Below, one piece after another: positions 10,840 to 21,827 of a stretch of DNA of 64,000 bases. Made by a program: the position numbers and the translations under genes. The notes below the pieces were generated by a model. It was not told the origin of the DNA, did not search any database, and was given only the letters and a program-made list of their open reading frames with translations. The stretch is from Euptelea pleiosperma (lineage: Eukaryota > Streptophyta > Magnoliopsida > Ranunculales > Eupteleaceae): positions 22,756,154 through 22,820,153 of the forward strand of contig CM068552.1 of NCBI GenBank assembly GCA_035048495.1, read 5' to 3'. Each line of letters begins with the position of its first letter. Position 1 is the stretch's first letter.

Positions 10840-12800
10840 ATGCTGCCTACCTTTCATGGTCTTCCAAAAGATGACCTGTACACTCATCTGAGGCAGTTTC
10901 TGAACATCTGCACTCTCTTCAAACTTCAACACCTCGATGATGAGAGTGTCAAGTTAAGAGTTTTTCTTTTCTCTCTGAAAGATAAAGCTACCGCTTGGTT
11001 TTATTCTTTGCCCGAGAATTTGATTACCACATGGGACGAACTAGCTCGAAAGCTTGTATTCAAATTTTACCCTATGTCAAGGATGAACGAGATGAAACAG
11101 ATCATCCAAGATTTTTGACAAAAGTCAGATGAAAGATTCAATGAAGCATGGGATAGGTTCCATAACCAAGTGTCCCCATCAGAATTTCGACAAGGGGAGT
11201 CTAGTCCACATGTTCTATGAAGGACTCTAATGAATCTAGGATTCTGCTAGAGTCAATGTGCGAAGGCAAATTTATGCACAAGACTTCAACAGAAGCCTAC
11301 ATTTTTTTAGGAGAACTAGGCGAGAACTCCGAGCACTGGAATACCAATTTTGCGTGCAGTAGTGACACTCAGGTCCAATGGACTTCTATAGGATATGAGA
11401 CAAAGGGTGACCCCGAGCTACAATCCCTAATTTAGGAACTTGCCAAATCGGTCTCCGCCCTTGCTGTCTCGGTCCAAAAACTTATGCATCATTCCAACTC
11501 TGTGGGATATTTCCCCCATGTCCAAGAAGAAGTCTATATTTTTAGTACATTTCAATCTCCGATGCAGACTTCCTACAATAACTCGTATCATCCGAACACT
11601 AAGAGTCACCCTAACTTTGTTTGGGAACAACAATATGCTCCCTCGCAGCAACTGCAACAGGGTATGTATCCTTCCGAGTTTCATCAACCCAATGGACAAT
11701 ATGATTGGCAATACTCGCAGTCGCAGTACCAGGCATACCCACAGACTAACTATTCTAGTCAACAGTGGACCTCTCAGGGTTCTCAAAGTCAGCAGATAGT
11801 TCCAGACTCACTTCAGTCCTATCACTTTCATACTCAGTCAGACTACAATCAAGAGTTGGTATCTCAACTTCCCTTAGCTAAACCGCTACAGTCTACTACT
11901 AAACCTAGTCTAGAGGACCTTCTCTCTCAATTTATCTTCCAACAACAATATTCCATGGAGAGATTGGAACACCATTTAGGTCAATTAGAATCTGAGAGAG
12001 AGAAAGTCAACTTCCCTAGCCAACCTATAGCCTATCCCAAGGGAATGCCATTACCACAATCTATGAGGGGGATTCGCATACAATGAACATGAACTGAAAT
12101 TTTTAGGAAGAAATAGAAGCTGTTACCATCACTAGATCAGGCCAGAATATTGACGAGCCAGTGTCTCCATCTTCGGTGCCCTTAAAAGCACCAAATCCTG
12201 AACCTACCTCCGAGGAACCTACTTCCAAAGCTACCTCTGATGCTTCTACCTTTGCACCTGAGGTAGACATTCCTGACACTGAGTCGTGTCTAGAGGGTAG
12301 AATCCCAGTTGTCCTGGACCACTCGTTCCTCACCACCGTGGATGCACACATCGGGTGTAAGGACGGGGACATGTCAACATCATTAGGAAACCTCGAGGAA
12401 GAGGTTAATATATTTAAACAGTCGACTGACGTCGATATCATCAAAAAATTGTGTGCCGTTGAGAGTCTAATTCCAAACTCTCCAGAGGAAAAATTAGATA
12501 AGTGTCAAGAACACTTTGGGCCTGAATTCAAATCGGAGTTAGCCAAATCTGGATTTACTGATCTGCTGGAGTCTGCTTCATTAAGATACATTCCCGTTAA
12601 ACTCAATGAGTTTGCGGCTCTACTAACCATGGTCAGGGAAACCACTACTGCTATCATCTTAGTTCTTACAGAGAAACTTTGATCCATCCCCGTTAAACTC
12701 AATATTTCTGCGGCTCTATTAACCACGGTCAGAGAACTTACTCTAACTCTCTCAGTCTACACTGAGAAAGTACCTACCTATACTTCTATACCCAGAAGAG
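10840..12800 (+). pseudogene. Athila-like (Ty3/gypsy) gag and protease-region relic
   Basis: The first piece (10840-11118) is a retrotransposon gag core: it opens with LPTFHGLPKDDLYTHLRQFL and contains FLFSLKDKATAWFYSLPENL and ITTWDELARKLVFKFYP, typical of Athila-group gag. After frame breaks, 11484-12086 is a Gln/Tyr/Ser-rich stretch ending in QFIFQQQYSMERLEHHLGQL and SEREKVNFPSQP, the usual C-terminal gag. A third piece (12161-12682) includes LDHSFLTTVDAHIGCKDGDM followed by a phrase with SLGNLEEEVNIF, matching the end of the Athila protease domain. Stops and frameshifts separate the pieces. No reverse transcriptase or integrase follows, so this resembles gag-only derivatives that need a helper. 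Confidence 0.7.
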
Positions 12801-14744
12801 GGATATGTTAAATGTTTTAGCTCCACCTGAGTAGAAGGGAAGACTGATGATTCACTCAATCTCCATCTGTTTCAATCTGGTTGGGGGTACTTAATGTACC
12901 CCCGTCATGTCTGGCTAAAGACGTAAAACTTAGCACTTTCGGAAAGGAAATTCTGGTACTCCTAGAGTTACATGAGTCGCATGCATATATTATAGTCAAT
13001 TCTCTCTGGACGTGTAGGTACACTCATTCTAAAGATCATCAGGTACCACAAATGGTCCAATTTATGCCAAATTGGTAAAACCCTTCCTAAACCCCTGCAT
13101 CATGAATTATCGATCTTTCAACATTTTATGTTCCAGTCATGAACACCAAGGATGGTGCTGTATTTTGGTTGGGGGTGGGTATTTACCGAACTCATGTTTT
13201 CCTTTTTATTATAGAAAAAAATAGGGAGAGAGGAAGAAAACCTTGTGTTTTGGGTGTGATTTCATGTGATTTTTTAAAATGCCCTGACTTGATTTGCGAA
13301 AAACTACTGTTAAGTCTATTTATTGAAAAGGATGTCGATTTTGATTTGAAAAATCACTTGTTAGTTCTTAGTTCAGTTTGAAAGACAAACAGTACTACAG
13401 TAGAATGAAACTTTTAGAAAACTCAGGTTTAGCAAAAATTTTCACAGATGAACATCAGAATTATCCGAGGTTTAGACTATCTAGAGATCCTAGAAGAACA
13501 ACTGTGGACACCTAACCCAGTAAGCTTTTGAGTTTTTCTTAATTTTTGAGGGTTATAAATAATTCTGCGTCACAGGATAACTCTCCTTTCTTCCAATCAC
13601 CAATTATTTCGTCGTAAGATCTCATTAATCCTTGCTTTGGTCATAGAACTTGGAGTGAAGTCAAAGTCATATTATTACAAAAAGAATATTTTCTATATCC
13701 ATCCAAGACATCACAAATGAAAGTGCAAACCTTAGAAAATGATGTAGGCCATCTTTCTAACCAAACAGACCTTTTTAGCTTACCTAACATCTACATCGTT
13801 AGAAACCCTATTTGAGCCTTATGATGAAAACCTTTTCTTGTTAACCCATCAACCAAAAATCCAATCCCCGAAATGAGCACAACTCAAACACCTACTTCTG
13901 AGAGAGATAAAAGAGTTATTGGTATGATCAGACCATAAAAAAAAAAAGAAATCAAGAAAAGAAAAGAAAAACAAATGGATCAAGCTGAAAGGAAACACGA
14001 GCAGAAAAGAAAGAAATAGAAATAGAAAAAAAGGTTGATAGAACAATATCAAAAAGTCAGAAAAGTTGAAAAAGTTGAAAAAAGAAAAAAGAAAAAAAGG
14101 AAAGTCAAAGAAATAATGTCACCACTGTCGAGAAAAGGTACAAAGAATAGTGAGATATCCTCTCAGAATTTTTGAAGCCGAATGTCCTTATTTTCTGAAC
14201 CTGTCCTAAGCCTTAATACAACCTAAGCAAGTCATATTTGATTCTAGATTAGCACTATCACAGAATGTGGAGAATGGAGAAAAGAGAAACTATAGAGTTT
14301 GATCCGAGGCTCCTAAGTGACATGACATTCCAATCATGAGATCTTCAAAAATCCTCTAAAAATGTCCTTCTTTCAATAAAAATATATGCGGGATGTTTGC
14401 CTTTTATATCAATATATCTCCTCACATATAACTTGAGAGAAAAGAACAAAACCATTTCTAAGTGATTTACTTCTGAGTGGTATACAAGTGAGAATTGAGG
14501 TCGAGGCATATAATCTCTAAGGTTATCAGAGTATCTCTACTGTCAGATAAGGATGATGTTGAGCACACACATACGCTGAGTCTTAGTAATTTTTGGTCTA
14601 AATGTCCATTTGTAGATATATTACATTTTACTGACTAAGCTCTAAATTGTAAATGATTTCTTACATCTTTGAAATAATCTGACAAAATGGAGTTTTCTTA
14701 TCTCACACTAATTGCCAAGGATTGGCAATATGCTGGTTGGGTTG
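12801..14744. other. Non-coding 3' part of the Athila-like relic
   Basis: Just after the protease remnant, near 12908, is GTCTGGCTAAAGACGTAAAA followed by a short palindromic-looking stretch. A similar phrase follows gag in many pol-less Athila-type plant elements. The rest is AT-rich and A-rich (13940-14100) with no coding I can support. Confidence 0.35.
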
Positions 14745-15700
14745 TGATATTCGCTCAAAAGTGAATATTTTAAGCTACTATCCTTTTTATGGCATCACAT
14801 TCTCCTACTTAAAACTTATCTTTTTGTCGACTTTTCAATGTAAGAGTTTCTTCCAATGCGTAGAACACATTCTTTAGACGAAAATTGACTATTCGCATGA
14901 ATTAAACACATTTCGAGAAGTCAAGATGTGAAGTCATTTTGATTAAGTCTCATTAAGTGCTTTTTCTATCGCAGAGACACCAATCGGGCAATTTTGATGG
15001 AATGTGGGCCCACAACTGACTGCCAGAGTCTAGGACCAACGCTCAAGAGCCAATAGGCTGAGGATAAGAAGATACATGCCAAATGCTGGGAGAGCCAGAG
15101 AATCAGAAAAGCCTGAGAGAAGAAGAGTAAAGCTCCCCGAGAAGAGACTAAGAAGATTAAAGCTTAATCAACTAACACAAGACAAAGGCTTGCTTAGTTA
15201 AAAAGCTTGTAGAAGATCAAGTCAAAGACCAAGGTTCAAGACCCTCTGCTTGTATTTTCTCCTAATTATCTTATTTTCTCTCTCATCTCACCATCATTCT
15301 ATCCTACGGCCAGTATTATCCCATACTTTGGCCGATCATCGCTCTCCATTCCCTCCATCTAGAATCATTGGCCAATCATCACCACCCATTGCTCACCAAC
15401 ATCTTCACCATCCGATTATCCACTCGCTCATCCATCTCTCACACACTGTAGGTAATTGAATAATTCTAAGAATTAAAAGAATATTAACATTCGAAAGGCC
15501 ATGGGCGTATGTCACCATTAGGTTTGTGAATTTATAGTGTGATCGTATACTACCTTACTTGTTCTCCCTTGAGGCGTTATATTTATGGGGAATAGTGGAC
15601 AATTGTGAAATGAGCAAGCCTCCTTTCATTGTCCCTTAGAATTTGAAGCTATACAAGAACTAGTTTATCGAGTTGTTGATTCCGAATTCATATTCCTATT
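14745..15700 (+). repeat. LTR-like block, copy 1
   Basis: The block starts TGATATTCGCTCAAAAGTG and is about 70% similar by eye over 250-300 bp to the block starting at 20070. It reaches a GGGCCCGGGGAATTTGGTTT stretch near 15706, which looks like a decayed primer-binding region of the gypsy type. It may be the 3' LTR of the relic at 10840-14744, the 5' LTR of the segment 15700-20069, or both. The right edge is approximate. Confidence 0.45.
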
Positions 15701-16799
15701 GTTACGGGCCCGGGGAATTTGGTTTCAGAGTTAACAATAAAGAATTTTTTGTTTCTTGTACATTTTAATACTCATGAGATCCAAACTTAAGATAATTTTG
15801 AGATAAAGGTTTATTTTGAATAGCTCCATGAATTTGTCTCACTCAAACTAGTTTTGAAGATAAAATTGAATGATTATTGAGACCTTTCTCCATGTTGTAA
15901 TTAGTTGGATATTATTGTTTCTACTTTTTCATCTCCAGTTGAAATAAATACTTCAATTATTGGGAAGTGGCTACATAAGTTCCAATTTTTACTGATAGAG
16001 TTATATGATCTTTGGGATTGGTGAATTTCTCCCATTGTTTCTTGTTTTATTTCTATAATGGGACTGTATAGATGATCGTCTTTTTTTACGTTGCCTTGAG
16101 TATGTGAACTTCTAATGTGATTTTGTGAGAATTTGTTGTTTATCATTATTTTATTCAAGAGAGTATAAGCCAAGGTGAGTAGAGCTGACCTCCCACCACC
16201 TTGGTAAGAAGATTTGTCGGGGCATTTTCCTATCGGGTCACACATCCAATTTCAAGAAGATTAGTTAGGGCAAGTGAAATGTGCCCGTGGCCTCGAGAAA
16301 ACGGGGGGTGGCTGCCCAAAATTTATGTATTGATTCGAAGGCATTCCCCCAGCCAGGTTTCATACGATCGTGTCCTCGAAAAGAGGTTTCTAGAGGAGGT
16401 GGCCTATTATTTGTGGTTGTCCAAAAATTTGAAAAATTGAGAAGGTGAGAATGAATACTATGCTGTTGATATTAATTGTTTGAGATCATGCATATGCATA
16501 TGCTAGGAATATTAAGTTTTAATCTTGATAAAAGAAGGACAATTGTTAGTTAAATAGAAAATTATGGCTAATTTTCTTGTTCATTCGACTTCTGAAAAGT
16601 CAACAGAGTTCAAGCCTTTACAAGTCAAAGATGGACATTGTCTATTGTTTGTGTTACATTGCAGCCTTGAACATAGTTAAAGACAAGGAAGAAGGAGGGA
16701 TGAATCAGAAACCTACCTGTGCAGTTATTGTTAGACAAGAAATATGGCATTAGTGCAGAAATCATGACCCACAAACGCAAATGAACACTTATCAGGGAT
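15701..16799. other. Unassigned interior segment with one unrecognised frame
   Basis: A plus-strand open frame of about 79 codons (16201-16440) has a fairly protein-like composition, including WLPKIYVLIRRHSPSQVSYD, but I do not recognise it and it has no ATG at its left end. Nothing else is supported. Confidence 0.25.
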
Positions 16800-18910
16800 G
16801 GGACATAGCATTGACGGTCCAGATCTCTCTGATCTGGACCCATCTGAAGAAAGTAAGCCCATACGCTGGCTCCTTGGCTCCTAGGGACCTCACGTATGGA
16901 GCTATAGTACATTTTGAATGGCCAGATCTTGCCCGATCAAAAGATCATTTGACGGCCTAAAATCAACGATCCAGATCTCTCTGATCTGGACCCATCTGAA
17001 GGAAGTAAGCCCATACATTGACTCCTTGGGTCCTAGCGACCACGCGTATGGAGCTATATTACATTTTGAATGTCCAGATCTTGTCCGATTAGAAGATCAT
17101 CAAACGACCAAAAATCAACAGTCAAGATCTATATGATTTGGAACCATTTGAAGAAAGTAAGCTCAGACACTAACTCCTTGGGTCCTAGGACCTTGCGTAT
17201 GAAGCTATATTACATTTTTAAAGGCCATATCTTGCCTTATCAAAAGATCATTAGACGGACAAAAATCAACAGTCCAGATCTCTCAAATCTAGACCCATCT
17301 GAAGGAACTAAGCCCATAAGCAGACTCCTTAGGTCCTAGGTAACTCACGTATGGAGCTATTTTACATATTGGGCGGCCAGATCATGCCCGATCGGAAGAT
17401 CATCAGAAATCAATGGTCTAGATCTCTATGATCTAGACCAAATTTGAGAAAGTAAGCCCATACGCTAGCTCCTTGGGTCATAGGGACCTTGCGTATGGAG
17501 CTATATTAAATTTTAAATGGCCAAATCTTGCCCGAACAGAAAATCATCATACAGTAAAAAATTAACGGTCTAGATCTCTCTGATCTGGACCCATCTGAAG
17601 GAAGTAAGACAATAAGTTGATTCCTTGGGTCCTAGGGACCTCACATATGGAGTTATAGTAAATTTTGAACGGCTAGATTTTGTCCGATCAGAAGATCATC
17701 AAACGACCAAAAATAAATAGTCCAGATCTCTCTAATTTAGACACATCTAAAGAAAGTAAGCCCATATGCTGACTCCTTGGTCCTAAGGACCTCGCGTATG
17801 GAGCTATTTACATTTTGAACGGAGAGATCTTGTCCGATTAGAAGATCATTAGACGGCCAGAAATCAATGGTCCATATTTCTCTGATTTGGACCCATTTGA
17901 AGGAAGTAAGCCCATACGAGTCTAGATCTCTCTAATCTGGACCCATCTGAAGGAAGTAATCCCACAGGATAACTACTTGGGCCCTAGGGACCTCGTGTAT
18001 GGTGCTATATTGCATTTTGAACGGTCAGATCTTGTCCGATCGAAAGATCATCAGATGGTCAAAAATCAATGGTCTAGATCTCCCTGATCTGGAACTATCT
18101 AAAGAAATTAAGCCCATACATTGACTCATTAGGCTCTAACGACTTTGCGTATGGAGCTATATTACATTTTGAATGGCCAGATCTTGTCCAATCGAATGAT
18201 GATCAGATGGTCAAAAATTAATGATCCAAATCTCTCTGATCTGGACCCATCTAAAGGAAGGCCATACACTGGCTCCTTGGGTCCTATGGACCTCGTGTAT
18301 GGATCTATTTTACATTTTGAACGGACAGATCTTTCTCGATCGAAAGATCATCTAACGGCAAAAAATCAACAGTCTAGGTCTCTCTAATCTAGACCCATCT
18401 GAAGGAATCGAAACCATATGTTGACTCCTTGGGTCCTAAGGACCTCGCGTATGGAGCTATATTACATTTTTGGCGGCCAGATCTTGCCCGATCGGAAGTT
18501 CATCATACTGCCAAAAATCAACGGTCCAAATTTCTCTAATCTGGACCCATATGAAGGAACTGGGCCCATACGGTGACTCCTTGGGTTTTAGGGACCTTGC
18601 GTTTGGATCTATATTACATTTTTGGCGTCTAGATCTTGTCGGATTGGAAGATCATCAAACGACCAAAAATCAATGATCCAGATCTTTCTGATCTGAACAC
18701 ATCTGAGGGAACTAAGCCCATACGCGTACTCCTTGGGTCCTATGGACCTCACGTATGCGGCTATATCACATTTGGATGGGTGGATCTCATCAAATCAGAA
18801 TATCAGACAACCAAAACTCAACGGCCCAAATCTATCTGATCTAGACCCATCTAAGGGAACTAAGCCCATACGCGGACTCCTTGGGTCCTAGGGATCGTGC
18901 GTATGTGCCC
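16800..18910. repeat. Tandem array, ~152-bp monomer, ~14-15 copies, with hairpin
   Basis: Successive copies of CCAGATCTCTCTGATCTGG or variants start near 16819, 16971, 17123, 17274, 17418, 17568, 17718 and so on to about 18823, giving a period of 150-152 bp, with one short unit near 17920. Each monomer also has conserved phrases with AAGTAAGCCCATACG, ACTCCTTGGGTCCTAG and GCGTATGGAGCTATATTACA. The first hairpin (16816-16840) is a perfect 10-bp inverted repeat, GGTCCAGATC and GATCTGGACC, around a 5-base TCTCT loop. Copies differ at many positions. Open frames across the array are by-products of the repeat. Confidence 0.9.
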
Positions 18911-19178
18911 ATCTTGAAAGAATTCCTCACAGATTTTGAGAAATCATTATAAGAGCCCAGATTGATTCTTGGCCCTTAGATCTTCAGTTTGCGAGCAATT
19001 CAAATAGGAATTCGGATGTTTCAAGTTGATTATTTCTCAAAGGGTACCGGTTACTCAATAATGAATAGGCCTGCGTCAGATGATAAAGTCAGCAAAATCC
19101 AGCGTGACAGGCCTACTTCGACTAAGAAGGGTATTTTTGTAAATAGATACATATGTAACCCCTCTCCTTTCAGAACTC

Positions 19179-19190
19179 TATAAATAGAGG
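19179..19190 (+). promoter_or_regulatory. Candidate TATA box
   Basis: TATAAATAGAGG is followed by a GGGGAGG purine run, the usual look of a plant LTR or gene core promoter. No gene downstream is recognised, so it is probably a retroelement promoter. Confidence 0.4.
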
Positions 19191-20069
19191 CCTTGGGGAG
19201 GGAGAAAAAGATATGTCTTCTATTCTTCGAAAAGGGTCATAACTCTATCGAATTGTTGAGAGAATTGACACTTAGTCCTTCTAGGCTTCATTCATAAGCC
19301 CAAATACACCTGTTAACCCAAATCACTTGATCAGGTAGCATGAGAATGGGAATGTTCTTTACTTTCTCTTCTTCCCCCTCTAACCCAAACTAGCATGTTC
19401 TACCTTAGAAGGATTAACCAACCGTCATAGTGATGCATCGTGAGGAGATCATATGACATGAGTAAACGAGCCTGCCTTGGATGGGTCTTCCTAGAAGATT
19501 CATCCATGATAGAAAAATGGATCAAAACCCCGGAAGTGTAGCCTTTGGTCTCCGTTTTGACTGACTTAACTAGTTTGACTTACTGGCGTTGATAAATGGC
19601 CTAAACTGACTGCATCTGAACTATTCTAGATAAATTGAGTAGTTAAGTCTAAAATTCTAGGTTGATATTTGTTAGTGCAAACCACATTGCAACTCATTAT
19701 ACATTGCATTTAACTTGACTTTTTGTATCTTAGCATATTTTAAACTTGAGATTTTATCCGATGTGATCCAAATTGATCTGATTTGAGTTCTGTGAGTTTT
19801 GAATCTTTTCAAAGATGATTTAAATTGTTTAAAATTCATTTAAAAAAAAATTTATAGGTTAAATTATGTCTGGCTTTGGATGTATAATTTCATAATGATA
19901 TACTAGAAATATAAACCATTCAAATATGTATGACATTATGCTGTTTGCTTATGTCGTGTTATATACTGTTACACTTGTACTTCAATTCCATATTCAATGC
20001 ATGCTAGTTATTTGTGTACCTTTGTCATTCTGTGATAAAAAGGAGGAAAGAAAAATCAAAAGAGGTAAA

Positions 20070-21570
20070 TGATATTCGTTCAAAAGTGTTTATTTTAAGT
20101 CATTATCCTTTTAGCATTATCGCACTCTCCTACGTAAAACTTTCTTTTTATCAACTTTTCTACGTAAGAGTTTCTTCCATTGCGTAGGATACACTTTTCT
20201 GGTCAAAATGGTATATTTGCACGCATTTATATGTATTTATTTGACTAACATGCGAAGCCATTTTGTACAAGTCCCACTAAGTGCTTTTTCTATCGTAGGA
20301 ACCCCGATCGGATGATTCTAAAGAACCGAAAACTCGCGATCAACCATGAAAGTCACGATCAAAGATCAGTAAACCATGCAGGATAAAAAGGTGAGCCAAG
20401 ATAGTGGAGTTAGCAAAGTTGAATAATGATCAAGTTGGAAGACTAGTGGACCTAGCTGCAAATCATGATTTGAGTAATCTGAAGATACAGACTAAGCTAA
20501 TGGGTCGCAGGCAAAGATGTGGGCCAATGGGCCACGTTGATGAGCCACAAGAGTAGATGTTAATCTTTAATAAAGATTGGCCAGCATGTGAAAATTGCCA
20601 AAGGTATCGCAATGGGCCAAGGTCATAGACCAAAGGATGGACCATAAATTGATGATGAACAATGGATGCATGTAACCCGGTGAAATACCATAGACACGGG
20701 GTATCATAAAAGCTTGTGGGGCAATGGAAGAAGAGGGTAGTCCAAGATGATTAAGAATGTTGGTGGCTGTACCAACTACCAAAAGATGGAAATGGTGCCA
20801 TATATTAATTCAAAGAAAATATTTTCTTTTATTAAAGAAAATATTTATTTTCTCTGTGAGAGATTGGCGTTAATTCCATACTTGGAATGTGGTTGGTTCA
20901 TACCACCCTAAAAAAATATCCAAGGACAAGAGTGATTGACGTGGAAGAGGAGCTCTAAAAGGAAGGTGCTTATGGAATGTTAGAATGTAGACATTATATG
21001 GTATGATATATGCTAAGTTGCTGGAGATTCTTTAGTATGGAAAACTGGCAATTGAGGGAAGTGTATAAGCAATATATTGATTTGCATAGAAGATGAATTA
21101 TTTATAATAAAGGAAGACTGCCAATGGACTATTTTGGAAGTAAAAGAGTATTCCTCAAGGAAAGAATGAAGGAGAGAAAAGTGGACTGGTCAAGCAAGGA
21201 TGGACGGATAGATTAAAGGGATGATGGTTTTCACTAGGCCAAGATCAAAGATGGATGGTAGAGGTTAAAGCAATGGGTGATGTGGCATAGAGAAGCAAGA
21301 GAAGAAATCTCTGATTTTTGGAATGAGGGAGCACTTAGAGGCTTGTTTCCTTTTTAGAGATTCTTGGGCTGATATCCACGCTGGATTGGTGCGGACGCAA
21401 GGGCATTACACGTCCTCTCTCTACCTCTCTTCCTCTCACTTTAAAAGGCTCCAATCGAAACCCTGGAAGGGAGATCTCCACTATCTCTCTCAATCCATTC
21501 TCCCCAGCCTTCTATCGCTTAGAACTCTTGAAACCTCTCTCACTCTCTAAGTCGTCCAGCACCCCACCTC
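20070..21570 (+). repeat. LTR-like block, copy 2
   Basis: The block starts TGATATTCGTTCAAAAGTG after a purine-rich run (20041-20065) that could be a polypurine tract, and is homologous to 14745 onward. It contains a possible TATA element near 21440 (TTTAAAAGG) and CT-rich sequence after it. The right boundary is a guess: the CT-rich tail runs to about 21720 and then to an A-rich tract (21746-21830). Confidence 0.4.
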
Positions 21571-21827
21571 TCTTGAGTCCATAACTCTCCCCCACGTTCT
21601 CTCCATCTCTTTCTCTCCTCTCCCATCTCACCTAGCCGTCCCCACTCTCTTTTCACTCAACCTTCTCTCTCTCCATTCTCTCCACCCTCAACCCATCCAA
21701 ACCATCTTCACCTATCTGCCATTTTCCTCTTCTTCTAGCTCTCATAAAAAAAAAGAAATAAAATAAAAAATAAAATAAAATAAAAAAAGAAAATTAAAGA
21801 AAAAATAAATAAAAAAGAATAAAAAAA

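Noticed and set aside
16918..18839. A series of similar 60-90 codon frames
   Set aside because: They repeat with the 152-bp monomer and shift frame between monomers; no conserved protein.
16800..18910. CRISPR array
   Set aside because: The repeats are 152 bp, diverged, contiguous and in a plant genome; no unique spacers of constant length.
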